Positions 1 to 9,651 of a stretch of 64,000 nt of DNA are shown piece after piece; position 1 is the stretch's first letter, and each line of letters opens with the position of its first letter. The notes below the pieces were generated by a model. That model saw only the letters and a list, made by a program, of their open reading frames with translations, had not been told where the DNA came from and searched no databases. This stretch comes from Sandaracinus amylolyticus (GTDB lineage: Bacteria; Myxococcota_A; Polyangia; Polyangiales; Sandaracinaceae), in contig NZ_CP070225.1 in NCBI RefSeq assembly GCF_021631985.1, positions 1,240,001-1,304,000 on the forward strand, in the 5' to 3' direction. A program made the translations under genes and the position numbers.

Positions 1-835
1 TGCGCTTGTCGACATCGCGGATGTGCTCGCGCAACGAGAGCATGTGACGTGCGAGCGAGCGAAGGAACGAGCGCTCCTGATCGTGCATCGACTCGCCGAG
101 CGAGCCGACGGCGCAGCCGACGATCTGCTCGATGCGCTCGAAGGAGAGCGCCGCGCGCGAGACGCGTCGGAGCAGCTCGACCGCATCGCCGCGTCTGGCG
201 CGGACCTCGGCAGGCCCGGGCATCTCGCAGAGCAAGTGCAGGTGCCACGCGGCGTCCATGTCGAGGTGCTGGGAGAGCTCGGGCCAGTGACGCGCGACGA
301 GCGCTTCGAGCCGTCCGTACGCGGTCTCGAAAGGTCGAGCGTAGAGGTCGCGCTCGTCGATCAGACTGCGCATCGCCCTCTGGACTGCGCTCCGCTCTTT
401 CCAGCGCTTCGAGATGCCTTGCGCGTGGAGATGCGCGAGCAGCGTGCACGCCTTGGCGTCGTGCAGGCTCGGCACTCCGTCGAGCAGCTCGGCTGCATCG
501 TGGACCTTCTTGGCGTCCACGCGGAACACGGGAATCTCGCGCAGCGTGAGCTGGTAGCGGAGCGCGTCGCCGTAGACGCCCGTCGGCTCCATCGCGACCT
601 CGAGCGCGACGCCGAGCTCGCGGAGACGGCAGAGCAGCTCGAGGAACAGTCGCGTCTGCTTCGGATGCTCGAAGCGCACGATCTCGACGCAGCGACCCGC
701 TGCGCTCGCGAAGCCAGCGAACATCTTCGTCTTCGCGAGGTCGATCGCGACGATGCAGCTCGCTCCGAGCGCACTGGCGAGCTTGCTCGCGTCGACGTGT
801 TGGATCTCGACGGTTCGATAGGTACGCTTGCCCAC
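1..835 (-). CDS. IS110-family transposase, N-terminal part (truncated by window start)
   Basis: The minus strand is open from position 835 to the window edge (278 codons), so the C-terminal half lies outside the window. The product has the N-terminal DEDD (RuvC-like) domain of IS110 transposases: VAIDLAKTKM (Asp near residue 32), AMEPTGVYGDALR (Glu near 83) and FRVDAKKVHDA...SLHDAKA (Asp near 126), followed by a helical linker. The GTG at 835 is chosen because AGGAGG lies nine bases upstream; an in-frame GTG at 853 is the alternative, and a stop lies at 869-871. Known of the family: IS110 enzymes recombine DNA without terminal inverted repeats and are guided by a bridge RNA from the non-coding end of the element. 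Completeness and activity cannot be judged. Confidence 0.9.
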   Translation of the reverse strand, partial: MGKRTYRTVEIQHVDASKLASALGASCIVAIDLAKTKMFAGFASAAGRCVEIVRFEHPKQTRLFLELLCRLRELGVALEVAMEPTGVYGDALRYQLTLREIPVFRVDAKKVHDAAELLDGVPSLHDAKACTLLAHLHAQGISKRWKERSAVQRAMRSLIDERDLYARPFETAYGRLEALVARHWPELSQHLDMDAAWHLHLLCEMPGPAEVRARRGDAVELLRRVSRAALSFERIEQIVGCAVGSLGESMHDQERSFLRSLARHMLSLREHIRDVDKR

Positions 836-882
836 GGGGACGACCTCCTGCACGGCAGTTTCGACTGTCTATTCGAGGCGTC

Positions 883-939
883 CCCAACTCTCCTACAGCC
901 GACTCGCGGGCTGCTGGACGAGAGGGTGAGAGAGTTGGG
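883..939. repeat. 10-bp inverted repeat beside IS110 transposase
   Basis: CCCAACTCTC at 883-892 is repeated exactly as its reverse complement GAGAGTTGGG at 930-939, giving a 57-base stem-loop in the non-coding flank just upstream of the minus-strand transposase start. In IS110-group elements this flank is where the structured bridge RNA is encoded, so the hairpin may be part of such an RNA or of the element end. Its role is inferred only from position and symmetry. Confidence 0.5.
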
Positions 940-1345
940 CAGCGGTGGGCGCATCGCGGCGCGCGCTTCGCGCTCTGCCACGATGCTGTCGTCAGCCTGT
1001 GGTCGGCCTCGGCGGCCCCCGTCGCACGAGGGCGTCGGACCCACCACCCGCGCCCGGTACCGCGGTTCTGCCGCCTCGCTGGGTTGGGCTGGAATGGCTC
1101 GCGACCGGTCCGCGCTCCGCCGCGGCCCGGACGCTCGCGCGTAGCACCGCGCGACGAAGTCGCGCGTGTGCGCGCTGCGCGCGGGAATTGGACGGCTCGC
1201 CCTGCGGGCATCGCGCTCGACTCGTGAGGGCTCGGATTTCGGCCCCTCGGATCCAGCTTCGAAGAGAAAGAGTCCGAGACGCCGAGACCCGTGCTGGACG
1301 CGCTGGGAACCGTCGCACCGTCGCCCGCCGAGCTCTTCGGCGCCG

Positions 1346-1543
1346 AGAACGCGATTCGGCGGCGCCAACTCGCCTCCAGCGCGCGCAGGAGGCGATCGGG
1401 GATTCCCCACACGCAGTCAGGCTGTAATTCGACGCGAGTGGGAGCCCGACGATCGGCTCCTGGGCTCGCAGGAGGCGATTTCGCGCTGCCAACTCGCCTC
1501 CAGCGCGCGCTGGAGACGATTTCGCGCCGCCGAATCGCGTTCT
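1346..1543. repeat. 198-bp palindromic repeat element (REP/BIME- or MITE-like)
   Basis: The ends are a perfect 20-bp inverted repeat: AGAACGCGATTCGGCGGCGC at 1346-1365 and its exact reverse complement at 1524-1543. Inside, a 23-base sequence beginning gccaactcgcctcc occurs twice as a direct repeat (1364-1386 and 1488-1510), and cgcaggaggcgat occurs twice (1384-1396 and 1467-1479). Each copy of the 23-mer leads into a hairpin; the one at 1496-1521 pairs 12 bases with one mismatch. No reading frame inside looks coding. The architecture resembles a non-autonomous mobile element or an extragenic palindrome cluster. Confidence 0.7.
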
Positions 1544-1579
1544 GCGGCCGAATTCGCGAGATCACGGCCGCGCACTCGG

Positions 1580-1670
1580 CGTTCCGGTCCCGCACCCGTT
1601 CCGGTCCCGCACCCGTCCGGTCGGCACCCGTTCGGGTCCCGTTCCCGTTCCCGAAAGCGACCCGGACCCC
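1580..1670. repeat. Short GC-rich tandem repeat tract
   Basis: A 17-bp unit (cgttccggtcccgcacc) occurs twice in perfect tandem at 1580-1596 and 1597-1613. It decays into shorter variants (cgtccggtcggcacc, cgttcgggtccc, gttccc twice). It lies about 60-140 bases upstream of the transporter start at 1724. It looks like a slippage-prone simple repeat; no function is visible. Confidence 0.6.
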
Positions 1671-1723
1671 GACCCCGACTCTGTTTGGCCGCATTCACGA
1701 AAGCCACTACAACTCGCCCCCTC

Positions 1724-3352
1724 ATGCAGGCCGTCTTCAGCGCCCGTGACGCTCTCTGGACCTGGGCCGTGCCCGTGGTCCTCGCGCTCGTGGGGCTCGT
1801 GCTCACCGTCGTCCTCCGCGCGCCCCAGCTGCTGCGCCTGCGCGAGGGCTTCCGCGCCGCGCTCGCGCAGGATCCGCGCGTCGAGGGCTCGATGCCGCCC
1901 GGCACGTCGGTGCTGCTCGGTACCGCGGCCACCTGGGGCGCCGCCGCCGCCGTCTCCGCGGCGACCGCGGTCGCGCTCGGCGGGCCCGGCGCCATCGCGT
2001 GGCTCTGGCTCTTCGGGCTCCTGATCGCGCCGCTCCGCTACGCCGAGGTCGTGCTCGCGCGCACTGCGCCGCCCGGCAAGGCCGGACAGGACGCGCACGG
2101 CAGCCTCGCCACGCGCCTCGCGAACGACTCCGCGCCCGCGCTCCGCGCGCTCGGGCTCGCGCTCGTCGTGCTCGTGCCGCTCGCCGCGTTCGCGTTCGTC
2201 GGCGGCGCGCACGGCGGCGCCGCGAGCGATGCCGCGGGCCAGCTCCTGCCGGGCAGCGAGACCTACGTCGGCATCGCCGTCGCGATCGTCGCCGCGCTCG
2301 CCGTGCTCCCCGCGCTCGGTCGCCCCGCGACGATGCCCGCGCAGGCGTCGGCCGTGATCGGCTGGCTCGCGCTCGCCGCGCTCGCCGCGCTCTTCGGCGT
2401 CGCGTTCGCCGCGCTCCTCCAGGATCCGGCGCGCGGCCTCGGCGCGATCCCGCGCGCGCTCGACGACGTGTTCTCGGGCGCCGAGAACGTCGGCGCGTTC
2501 TCCGGCGCGATGGTCGGCGAGATCGCCGGCGCCGCGCTCATCCACGTGCTCCCGCCGCTCGCCGCCACCACCGGCGTCGACGGCGCGATCCACGCCGCCG
2601 CGCGCGCGCCGACCACCCGCGGTCAGGCCGCGGCCGCGCTCTTCGGCCCGCTGATCCACGTCGTGCTCGCGACCATGCTCGCCTGCGCGTTCGTCGCGAC
2701 CGGCGCGTTCCATCGCCGCGTCGAGGGCTCGCGCGCGCTCGACGAGATCACGTTCTGGCGCTCCGGCTTCGACACCGTGAGCCAGCGCCGCGAGACCGAT
2801 CGCACCTTCACCGGCACGCTGCGCGTGATCGACGGCGGCGTGCTCGCGCGCCCGCTCGAGCTCGCGACCGAGCGCGGCATGATCACCGACCCCCGCTACG
2901 TCGGCGAGGACGGTCAGCCCGGCGACTTCGCGCTGCGCATCACCGACGGCCGCATCACCGCGCTGCTCGTCCCCGACGACGACGGCACGCTGCGCCAGGT
3001 CGAGCTCGCGCGCACGAGCCGCATCCGCGTGGAAGGCACGATGCTCCCGCGCGGCGGCACCCTCGTCGCGTCGGCGATGATGCGCGGTGGAGGCGACGTC
3101 GCGTCGCGCATCGCGCTCACCGCGCTGCTCCTGCTCGCGGCGCTCGGTGCCGCAGGGTGGGGCGTCGCCGCGGCGCGCAGCGTCCCGCGCGCGCTCGCGG
3201 TGCCCGCGGCGTTCCTGCCCGCGCTCGGCCTGCTCCTCGCGGCGACCGGCGTCGCGCCCTGGCTCGCGCCGGTCGGCTCGATCGTCGGAGCGCTGCTCGG
3301 GCTCGTCGCGGCGATCGGCGTGGTCGCGAAGGTCCGCGAGCTACGCGCCTGA
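1724..3352 (+). CDS. AGCS-like (sodium/alanine symporter family) membrane protein
   Basis: A 542-residue polytopic inner-membrane protein. After a first membrane helix (about residues 8-30) comes LLRLREGFRAAL and then GTAATWGAAAAVSAATAVA followed by GGPGAIAWLWLFG. This matches the conserved core of the alanine/glycine:cation symporter family, where GGPGAiFWMW is a signature. Several further hydrophobic segments follow. A stretch of about 110 residues near 330-440 is soluble and beta-rich in appearance, which is unusual for the family, and two to three more helices close the protein. The family imports small amino acids with sodium, but the divergence leaves substrate and even transport activity open. 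ATG 1724 starts directly before the first helix; no good ribosome binding site is visible. The 3' end overlaps the convergent gene by 12 bases. Confidence 0.7.
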   Translation: MQAVFSARDALWTWAVPVVLALVGLVLTVVLRAPQLLRLREGFRAALAQDPRVEGSMPPGTSVLLGTAATWGAAAAVSAATAVALGGPGAIAWLWLFGLLIAPLRYAEVVLARTAPPGKAGQDAHGSLATRLANDSAPALRALGLALVVLVPLAAFAFVGGAHGGAASDAAGQLLPGSETYVGIAVAIVAALAVLPALGRPATMPAQASAVIGWLALAALAALFGVAFAALLQDPARGLGAIPRALDDVFSGAENVGAFSGAMVGEIAGAALIHVLPPLAATTGVDGAIHAAARAPTTRGQAAAALFGPLIHVVLATMLACAFVATGAFHRRVEGSRALDEITFWRSGFDTVSQRRETDRTFTGTLRVIDGGVLARPLELATERGMITDPRYVGEDGQPGDFALRITDGRITALLVPDDDGTLRQVELARTSRIRVEGTMLPRGGTLVASAMMRGGGDVASRIALTALLLLAALGAAGWGVAAARSVPRALAVPAAFLPALGLLLAATGVAPWLAPVGSIVGALLGLVAAIGVVAKVRELRA

Positions 3353-4711
3353 GTCGGGCGCCCCACCGTCGAGCCGCCCGCGAGGCACGATCACGCGCAC
3401 CGTGCGCTCCACGAGATCGAGCCCGTCGCCCACGATGCGCACCGACACGCGGAACACCTGCTCGTAGTCGGCGGGCGGCACGGTCGAGTTCTGCAGCACG
3501 AGCTCGAAGCGCACCGACGTCCCCGGCCGCACGCCGGCGAAGGTGTCGGCGATCCCGTCGCCGCTCGGCCGGCGATCCTCCCGCGTGGGCGGCGCCGCGC
3601 CGCCCTCCACACGCGCCTCGATCGCCGCGACCGCCCGCACGAAGCCGAGCCCCGCGTCGTCGGTCTCGCCCCACACCTCGTTCCACTGCACGGTGTCGAG
3701 CAGATCGCCGATCGCATCGACCAGCGTCGACGAGAGCCCGCTCCCGTCGGGCTCGACGTCGAACACCAGCGGGCACGTGCCGTCGACCGTGTCCCGCAGC
3801 GCGCCCTCGATCCCCGTCGAGCAGCGCCCGTCGATCGGCGGCACCACCGCGCCGGTGCGCACCGCGAGCTGCTCGAGCTCGCCCCGCGGCGAGGGCCCCG
3901 ACGCGATCCCGATCACACGCGCCTCGATCGCGCGCAGCGCCTCCGCGGCCTGCGCCAGCGATCGTGTGCCCGGGAAGACCACCTCGTAGTCGCCGGGCTG
4001 ATGGCTCGGCGCGTCGGTCACGTGCACCACCACGCGCAGCGCACCCTGGCGGAACCCCGCGCCCCCCACCTCGCCGCCGCCCGGCGCGCTGCGATCGCGG
4101 AACGGCGCGACCAGCGCGCGCCCGTCGTGCGTGTAGCCCTCGCCGGTCGCGATCTGCCAGAGCGCCTCCGCGCCCGACTCCGGCTGGTCCCCGCCGTCCC
4201 CGAGGGGCGCGTCGAGCGACGCCAGCGCCGATCCCACCCGCGCGCGATCGGTCGTGATCGCCGTCACGAGCTGGAACGGACGATCGCTCTCGGTCCCGAA
4301 CGGCGCGGCGGGGAAGTCCTCGAAGCGCCCGACCCCGACCGCCACGCTCGGCACCCGCGCCGCGAGCGTGGGCACCACGCCGTCGATCAGATCGCGCTGG
4401 AGCGCGTCGATCTCCCCCTCGAAGCTGCCCGTCGTGTCGATCGACAGGAACACGTCGAGCGTGCCCAGGTCCGCTCCGATCTCGAGCGGCACGCGCGCCT
4501 CGGGCCCGCCGTAGGGCAGGGTGATCTCGAGATCTGCCGGGGGAAGCCGCGGTCCCCCGTCGGGCCGCCGGTACCCGCCGTCGATCTGCTCGACATCGCC
4601 GCCGTCCGGCCCGCGTGGGCCCGAGTCCCGCGTCGGCACCGCGGGCGCGCGCTCCTCGCAGCCCAGCAGCGCGAGGGCTCCCACGACGCACGCCGTCGTA
4701 CGCCATCGCAT
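3341..4711 (-). CDS. VWA-domain lipoprotein
   Basis: A 456-residue predicted lipoprotein. The N-terminus is a short signal with lipobox LLGC, followed by an Asp/Gly/Pro-rich linker typical of myxobacterial surface lipoproteins. The central part is a von Willebrand factor A-like domain: VFLSIDTTGSFEGEIDAL gives a MIDAS-like D-x-T-G-S, and a later VVVHVTDAPSH strand fits the fold. Such domains mediate metal-dependent protein adhesion. The C-terminal portion (WNEVWGETDDAG onward) resembles an all-beta domain. ATG 4711 is chosen because it sits immediately before the hydrophobic signal; the frame stays open far upstream without protein-like features. It is divergent from the FHA gene and overlaps the transporter gene tail to tail. 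Confidence 0.8.
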   Translation of the reverse strand: MRWRTTACVVGALALLGCEERAPAVPTRDSGPRGPDGGDVEQIDGGYRRPDGGPRLPPADLEITLPYGGPEARVPLEIGADLGTLDVFLSIDTTGSFEGEIDALQRDLIDGVVPTLAARVPSVAVGVGRFEDFPAAPFGTESDRPFQLVTAITTDRARVGSALASLDAPLGDGGDQPESGAEALWQIATGEGYTHDGRALVAPFRDRSAPGGGEVGGAGFRQGALRVVVHVTDAPSHQPGDYEVVFPGTRSLAQAAEALRAIEARVIGIASGPSPRGELEQLAVRTGAVVPPIDGRCSTGIEGALRDTVDGTCPLVFDVEPDGSGLSSTLVDAIGDLLDTVQWNEVWGETDDAGLGFVRAVAAIEARVEGGAAPPTREDRRPSGDGIADTFAGVRPGTSVRFELVLQNSTVPPADYEQVFRVSVRIVGDGLDLVERTVRVIVPRGRLDGGAPDSGA

Positions 4712-4791
4712 CGACGTCGTCAGCGTGTCATGGATCCCGACCTCACCCAAGCCTCGGTCCGACGCGAGGCTCCATCGATCGATTGCCGTCG

Positions 4792-4821
4792 TTGACACCC
4801 GAGCCGTGGAGCGACCATCCT
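4792..4821 (+). promoter_or_regulatory. Possible sigma-70 promoter for the FHA gene
   Basis: A perfect -35 hexamer TTGACA lies at 4792-4797. With an 18-base spacer the best -10 is CATCCT (4816-4821), a poor match. It sits in the 156-base divergent region, about 45 bases before ATG 4868. The call rests mainly on the -35. Confidence 0.3.
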
Positions 4822-4867
4822 TCCCATCCCAACCCCCTCCCCTCGGGTGAGCCCGTCCGTGGCCGGG

Positions 4868-6685
4868 ATGTACAAACTCGTCATCGCCGACGACGAAGGT
4901 AAGACGACCGTCGTCCCGCTGGTTCGTGACGAGATCACGATCGGCCGCAAGGAAGGCAATACGATTCGCCTGACCGAGCGGAACATCTCGCGTCGTCACG
5001 CGAAGCTCCGTAAGGCCAACGGCTCGTACCTCGTCGAGGACCTTTCCTCCTACAACGGCGTCAAGGTCAACGGCCGTCGCATCGGGAACGAGGCGACGCT
5101 CAAGGCCGGCGATCAGATCTCGATCGGCGACTACCAGCTCGCCCTGCAGCTCGACGACGGGGCGACCATCCCCGACACGACTGCGCCGATGGCCGCGCCG
5201 AACGGGGCCGCCGAGCCCGCGACGGCGATGCTCCAGTCGCCCGCGGTCGCGCCCGGTGCTCCGACGCTCCCTGCGGGCGGCGTGGGCACCCCGGCGATCG
5301 TCGTCGGTCCGCCGGCTCGCCTGGTGATGACGTCGCAGCCCGCGCCCGGCGCGGAGTTCGCGCTCGCCCGCCCGGTCACACGGATCGGCCGCGCCGAAGA
5401 GCTCGACGTGTGGATCAACCACCGCTCGATCTCGCGCGAGCACGCCGAGGTCACGAACGACGGCGGCGCGATCCGCATCAAGGATCTCGGCAGCGCGAAC
5501 GGCGTGCGCGTGAACGGGCGCGACGTGCAGCAGGCCGAGCTCAAGCCGGGCGACACGCTCGAGCTCGGGCAGGTGCGCTTCCGCTTCGTCGGCCCCGGCG
5601 AGCAGTTCGTCTTCGACGCCGCGCACACGATGCAGCTCGAGGCGGCCTCGCCCGATCGCGCGCCGAGCCGCGCGCCGATCTTCGTCGCGGCCGGCATCGT
5701 CGGCCTCGCGGTCGTGGGCGCGGTGGTGGTCGCGATCTCGGGCGGACAGCCCGCGTCGACCACCGCGACGCCGATCACCGAGCCGGTGAGCCCCAGCGTG
5801 CCCGCGGTGCACGGCGATCCCAGCACGAGCCCCGCGCTCGTCGCCGGCCCCTCGCCCGAGGAGCGCGTCGCCGCGGCGGTCGCCGCCTGCGTCGCCGCGC
5901 GCAACGGCGGCAACTTCGATCTCGCGCTCCAGCGCGCGGGCGAGGCGCTCGCGATCCTTCCTTCCGACGCGCGGGCCCTCGATTGTCAGGCGGGCGCGCA
6001 GCAGGATCGCGAGGAGTCCGACGCGTTCGCGCGCGGCGTCGCGCTGCGCAACCAGGGCAACCTTGAGGGCGCCTACCTCGAGTTCGACGCGCTCCCGCCC
6101 CAGAGCCCGTTCCGCACCCGGCCCGAGGTCGAGCAGACGATGCGCGACTTCGCCGACGCGACGCTCGAGCAGGCGCAGGACCAGCTCACCGAGGATCCCG
6201 AGGAAGCGCTGCGCCTCGCGCACACGGTCCTCAACATGGCCCAGCTCGAGCCCGCGACCCGTCGCGCCGCGGATGCGATCGCCCGTCGTGCCCGCCCGCG
6301 CGTCGCGGGCCGCGAGCGCCCCGTCACGCCGCCTCGTGATCGCGAGCCCCGCGATCCCCGAGGCACCAGCGGCGCGGTCACGGGTCGCGACTCCGGCACC
6401 TCGAGCAGCACCACCGTGACGCCGACGCCGACGCCCGAGTCGTCGGGCCAGACCCCGCTCGCCGCGGCGCGCGCATGTCTCGCGCGCGGCGACAACCAGT
6501 GCGCGGTGCGCGCGCTCGAGGGCCGCTCGCGCACGACCGACGAGTACCGACTGCTCGTCGAGACCTACCGCGCGATGGGCAACACGGGTCGCATGCTCGA
6601 CACGATGGAGCGCTACATCCAGCGCTTCCCCAGCGATCCGCGCACCCAGCAGTACCGCCAGATCCTGCTGCAGCACGGCCGCTGA
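4868..6685 (+). CDS. Double FHA-domain membrane protein with C-terminal TPR-like region
   Basis: A 605-residue protein. Two forkhead-associated domains bind phosphothreonine. The first (about residues 20-90) has IGRKEGN, SRRH (41-44) and SYNGVKVNG; the second (about 165-235) has RIGRAEELDV, SISREH and GSANGVRVNG. A single membrane helix follows near 272-292, so the FHA domains are cytoplasmic and the C-terminal half is probably periplasmic. That half looks like helical TPR-type repeats, with an Arg/Pro/Thr-rich linker and a final repeat ending in IQRFPSDPRTQQYRQIL. FHA proteins commonly read out Ser/Thr kinases, one of which lies at 48185-49489 in this window, but a link is only inference. 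ATG 4868 begins the first FHA strand; in-frame GTG 4847 is the alternative. Confidence 0.88.
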   Translation: MYKLVIADDEGKTTVVPLVRDEITIGRKEGNTIRLTERNISRRHAKLRKANGSYLVEDLSSYNGVKVNGRRIGNEATLKAGDQISIGDYQLALQLDDGATIPDTTAPMAAPNGAAEPATAMLQSPAVAPGAPTLPAGGVGTPAIVVGPPARLVMTSQPAPGAEFALARPVTRIGRAEELDVWINHRSISREHAEVTNDGGAIRIKDLGSANGVRVNGRDVQQAELKPGDTLELGQVRFRFVGPGEQFVFDAAHTMQLEAASPDRAPSRAPIFVAAGIVGLAVVGAVVVAISGGQPASTTATPITEPVSPSVPAVHGDPSTSPALVAGPSPEERVAAAVAACVAARNGGNFDLALQRAGEALAILPSDARALDCQAGAQQDREESDAFARGVALRNQGNLEGAYLEFDALPPQSPFRTRPEVEQTMRDFADATLEQAQDQLTEDPEEALRLAHTVLNMAQLEPATRRAADAIARRARPRVAGRERPVTPPRDREPRDPRGTSGAVTGRDSGTSSSTTVTPTPTPESSGQTPLAAARACLARGDNQCAVRALEGRSRTTDEYRLLVETYRAMGNTGRMLDTMERYIQRFPSDPRTQQYRQILLQHGR

Positions 6686-6889
6686 GTTTCCCCGGGGGGC
6701 TGCGCGCCCCCTGTCGACCCCCGAGCTGCGCGCGGGTCCCCACCCGCTTGCGAGCGCTCGGCGGCCCGATCGTCGATCTGCGCGGGCGGCCCGCGCGCGC
6801 TGTGATCGGGCCCTCGCCGCAGCGGCGCGAATCGTCCGCCGCTGTGCGCGTTCTGCGCGGTTTCACACGCGAAAACGGGCGACTCTTCG

Positions 6890-6918
6890 TTGACTCCGTC
6901 AAGGTCGTGCGCGAACAT
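6890..6918 (+). promoter_or_regulatory. Possible promoter for ompA-like gene
   Basis: TTGACT at 6890-6895 is a near-consensus -35. It is followed after 17 bases by GAACAT (6913-6918), a 3/6 match to the -10. The -35 is also half of a short palindrome, TTGAC-tcc-GTCAA. It lies about 50 bases before the start codons at 6963-6972. Confidence 0.35.
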
Positions 6919-6971
6919 CGCGCCGACCCGGATTTCCCCGGCTTTTTTCGGCTTCTGAGGAGATGATGCGC

Positions 6972-8999
<2,028 letters not shown>

Positions 9000-9051
9000 C
9001 CTTCTTGATCCCGCCCGGAGCAAGGGCGACACTTCGCGTCAGGAGGATGAT

Positions 9052-9074
9052 GGCCGGCTCCTTCAGAGCCGGCC
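9052..9074. terminator. Perfect 9-bp hairpin between ompA-like and DUF1232-like genes
   Basis: GGCCGGCTC (9052-9060) pairs exactly with GAGCCGGCC (9066-9074) across a 5-base loop, 53 bases after the ompA-like stop. No T-run follows. It may terminate the upstream transcript. It also ends only ten bases before ATG 9085, so it could hide that gene's ribosome binding region. Confidence 0.5.
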
Positions 9075-9084
9075 CTCCCGATCA

Positions 9085-9645
9085 ATGGCGGAGAACGGTT
9101 TCGCGGAAGCGATGCGGGAGGCGATCCTCTCGCTGCCCCAGGATCTCAAGGCGATGCTCCGGGTCATGGAGGACCCGGATCTCGATGACCAGGGGCGTGT
9201 CATCGCGAGCGGCGCGCTGCTGCACGTGCTCTCCGCGTCGAACGCGATCCCCGGCGTGAAGGGCACGCTGGCGCTCGTCGACGACGTGCTCGTGCTGCGG
9301 CTCGCGCTCGAGCGGATCGCGACGACCTCGCCCGAGGTCGTCACGCATCACCGCGAGGACGAGCCCGAGATCTTCGAGCCGTGGACGGTGCAGCTCGACG
9401 CGGCGCGCGCGTACCTCGGTGATCGCGGGGTCGCGGTGCTGCAGAAAGCAGTCGACGGGCTGCCGAAGATCACGTTCCAGGGTCACTCCGCGCGCGAGTG
9501 CGCGCGCGACCAGGACGCGGCGACCTGGCTCTACGACTCGGTGCACGAGGCGATCATCCAGCAGTTCGAGATCGCGCCCGACGAGGTCGCGCGCGCGGTG
9601 AAGAACGCGCACGAGATCCTGGCGAAGGTCTCGCAGCGGGCGTGA
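9085..9645 (+). CDS. DUF1232 (YkvA-like) family protein
   Basis: A 186-residue protein without signal peptide. The central segment GALLHVLSASNAIPGVKGTLALVDDVLVLRLALERI resembles the DUF1232/YkvA domain, whose hallmark is a hydrophobic segment with a Pro/Gly break, then (V/L)DD and a second hydrophobic helix. The rest is helical and charged. The family has no firmly established function and is usually membrane-associated. ATG 9085 opens the first predicted helix; no clear ribosome binding site precedes it, and a strong hairpin ends ten bases upstream. It is convergent with the next gene, with only six bases between the stops. Confidence 0.6.
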   Translation: MAENGFAEAMREAILSLPQDLKAMLRVMEDPDLDDQGRVIASGALLHVLSASNAIPGVKGTLALVDDVLVLRLALERIATTSPEVVTHHREDEPEIFEPWTVQLDAARAYLGDRGVAVLQKAVDGLPKITFQGHSARECARDQDAATWLYDSVHEAIIQQFEIAPDEVARAVKNAHEILAKVSQRA

Positions 9646-9651
9646 CCGCCG

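Larger units (their letters stand above)
836..1723. other. Non-coding tract between IS110 transposase and transporter gene
   Basis: About 890 bases with no convincing gene; the open frames here lack recognisable protein features and overlap one another. It holds the presumed left end of the IS110 element (next to 853), a 10-bp inverted repeat (883-892 / 930-939), a 198-bp palindromic repeat element (1346-1543) and a tract of short GC-rich tandem repeats (1580-1670). No clear promoter was found for the gene starting at 1724. Confidence 0.6.

Noticed and set aside
4712-6676. Long upstream extension of the VWA lipoprotein frame, antisense to the FHA gene
   Set aside because: The VWA protein has a clear lipoprotein signal at 4711, and the extension is composition-driven.
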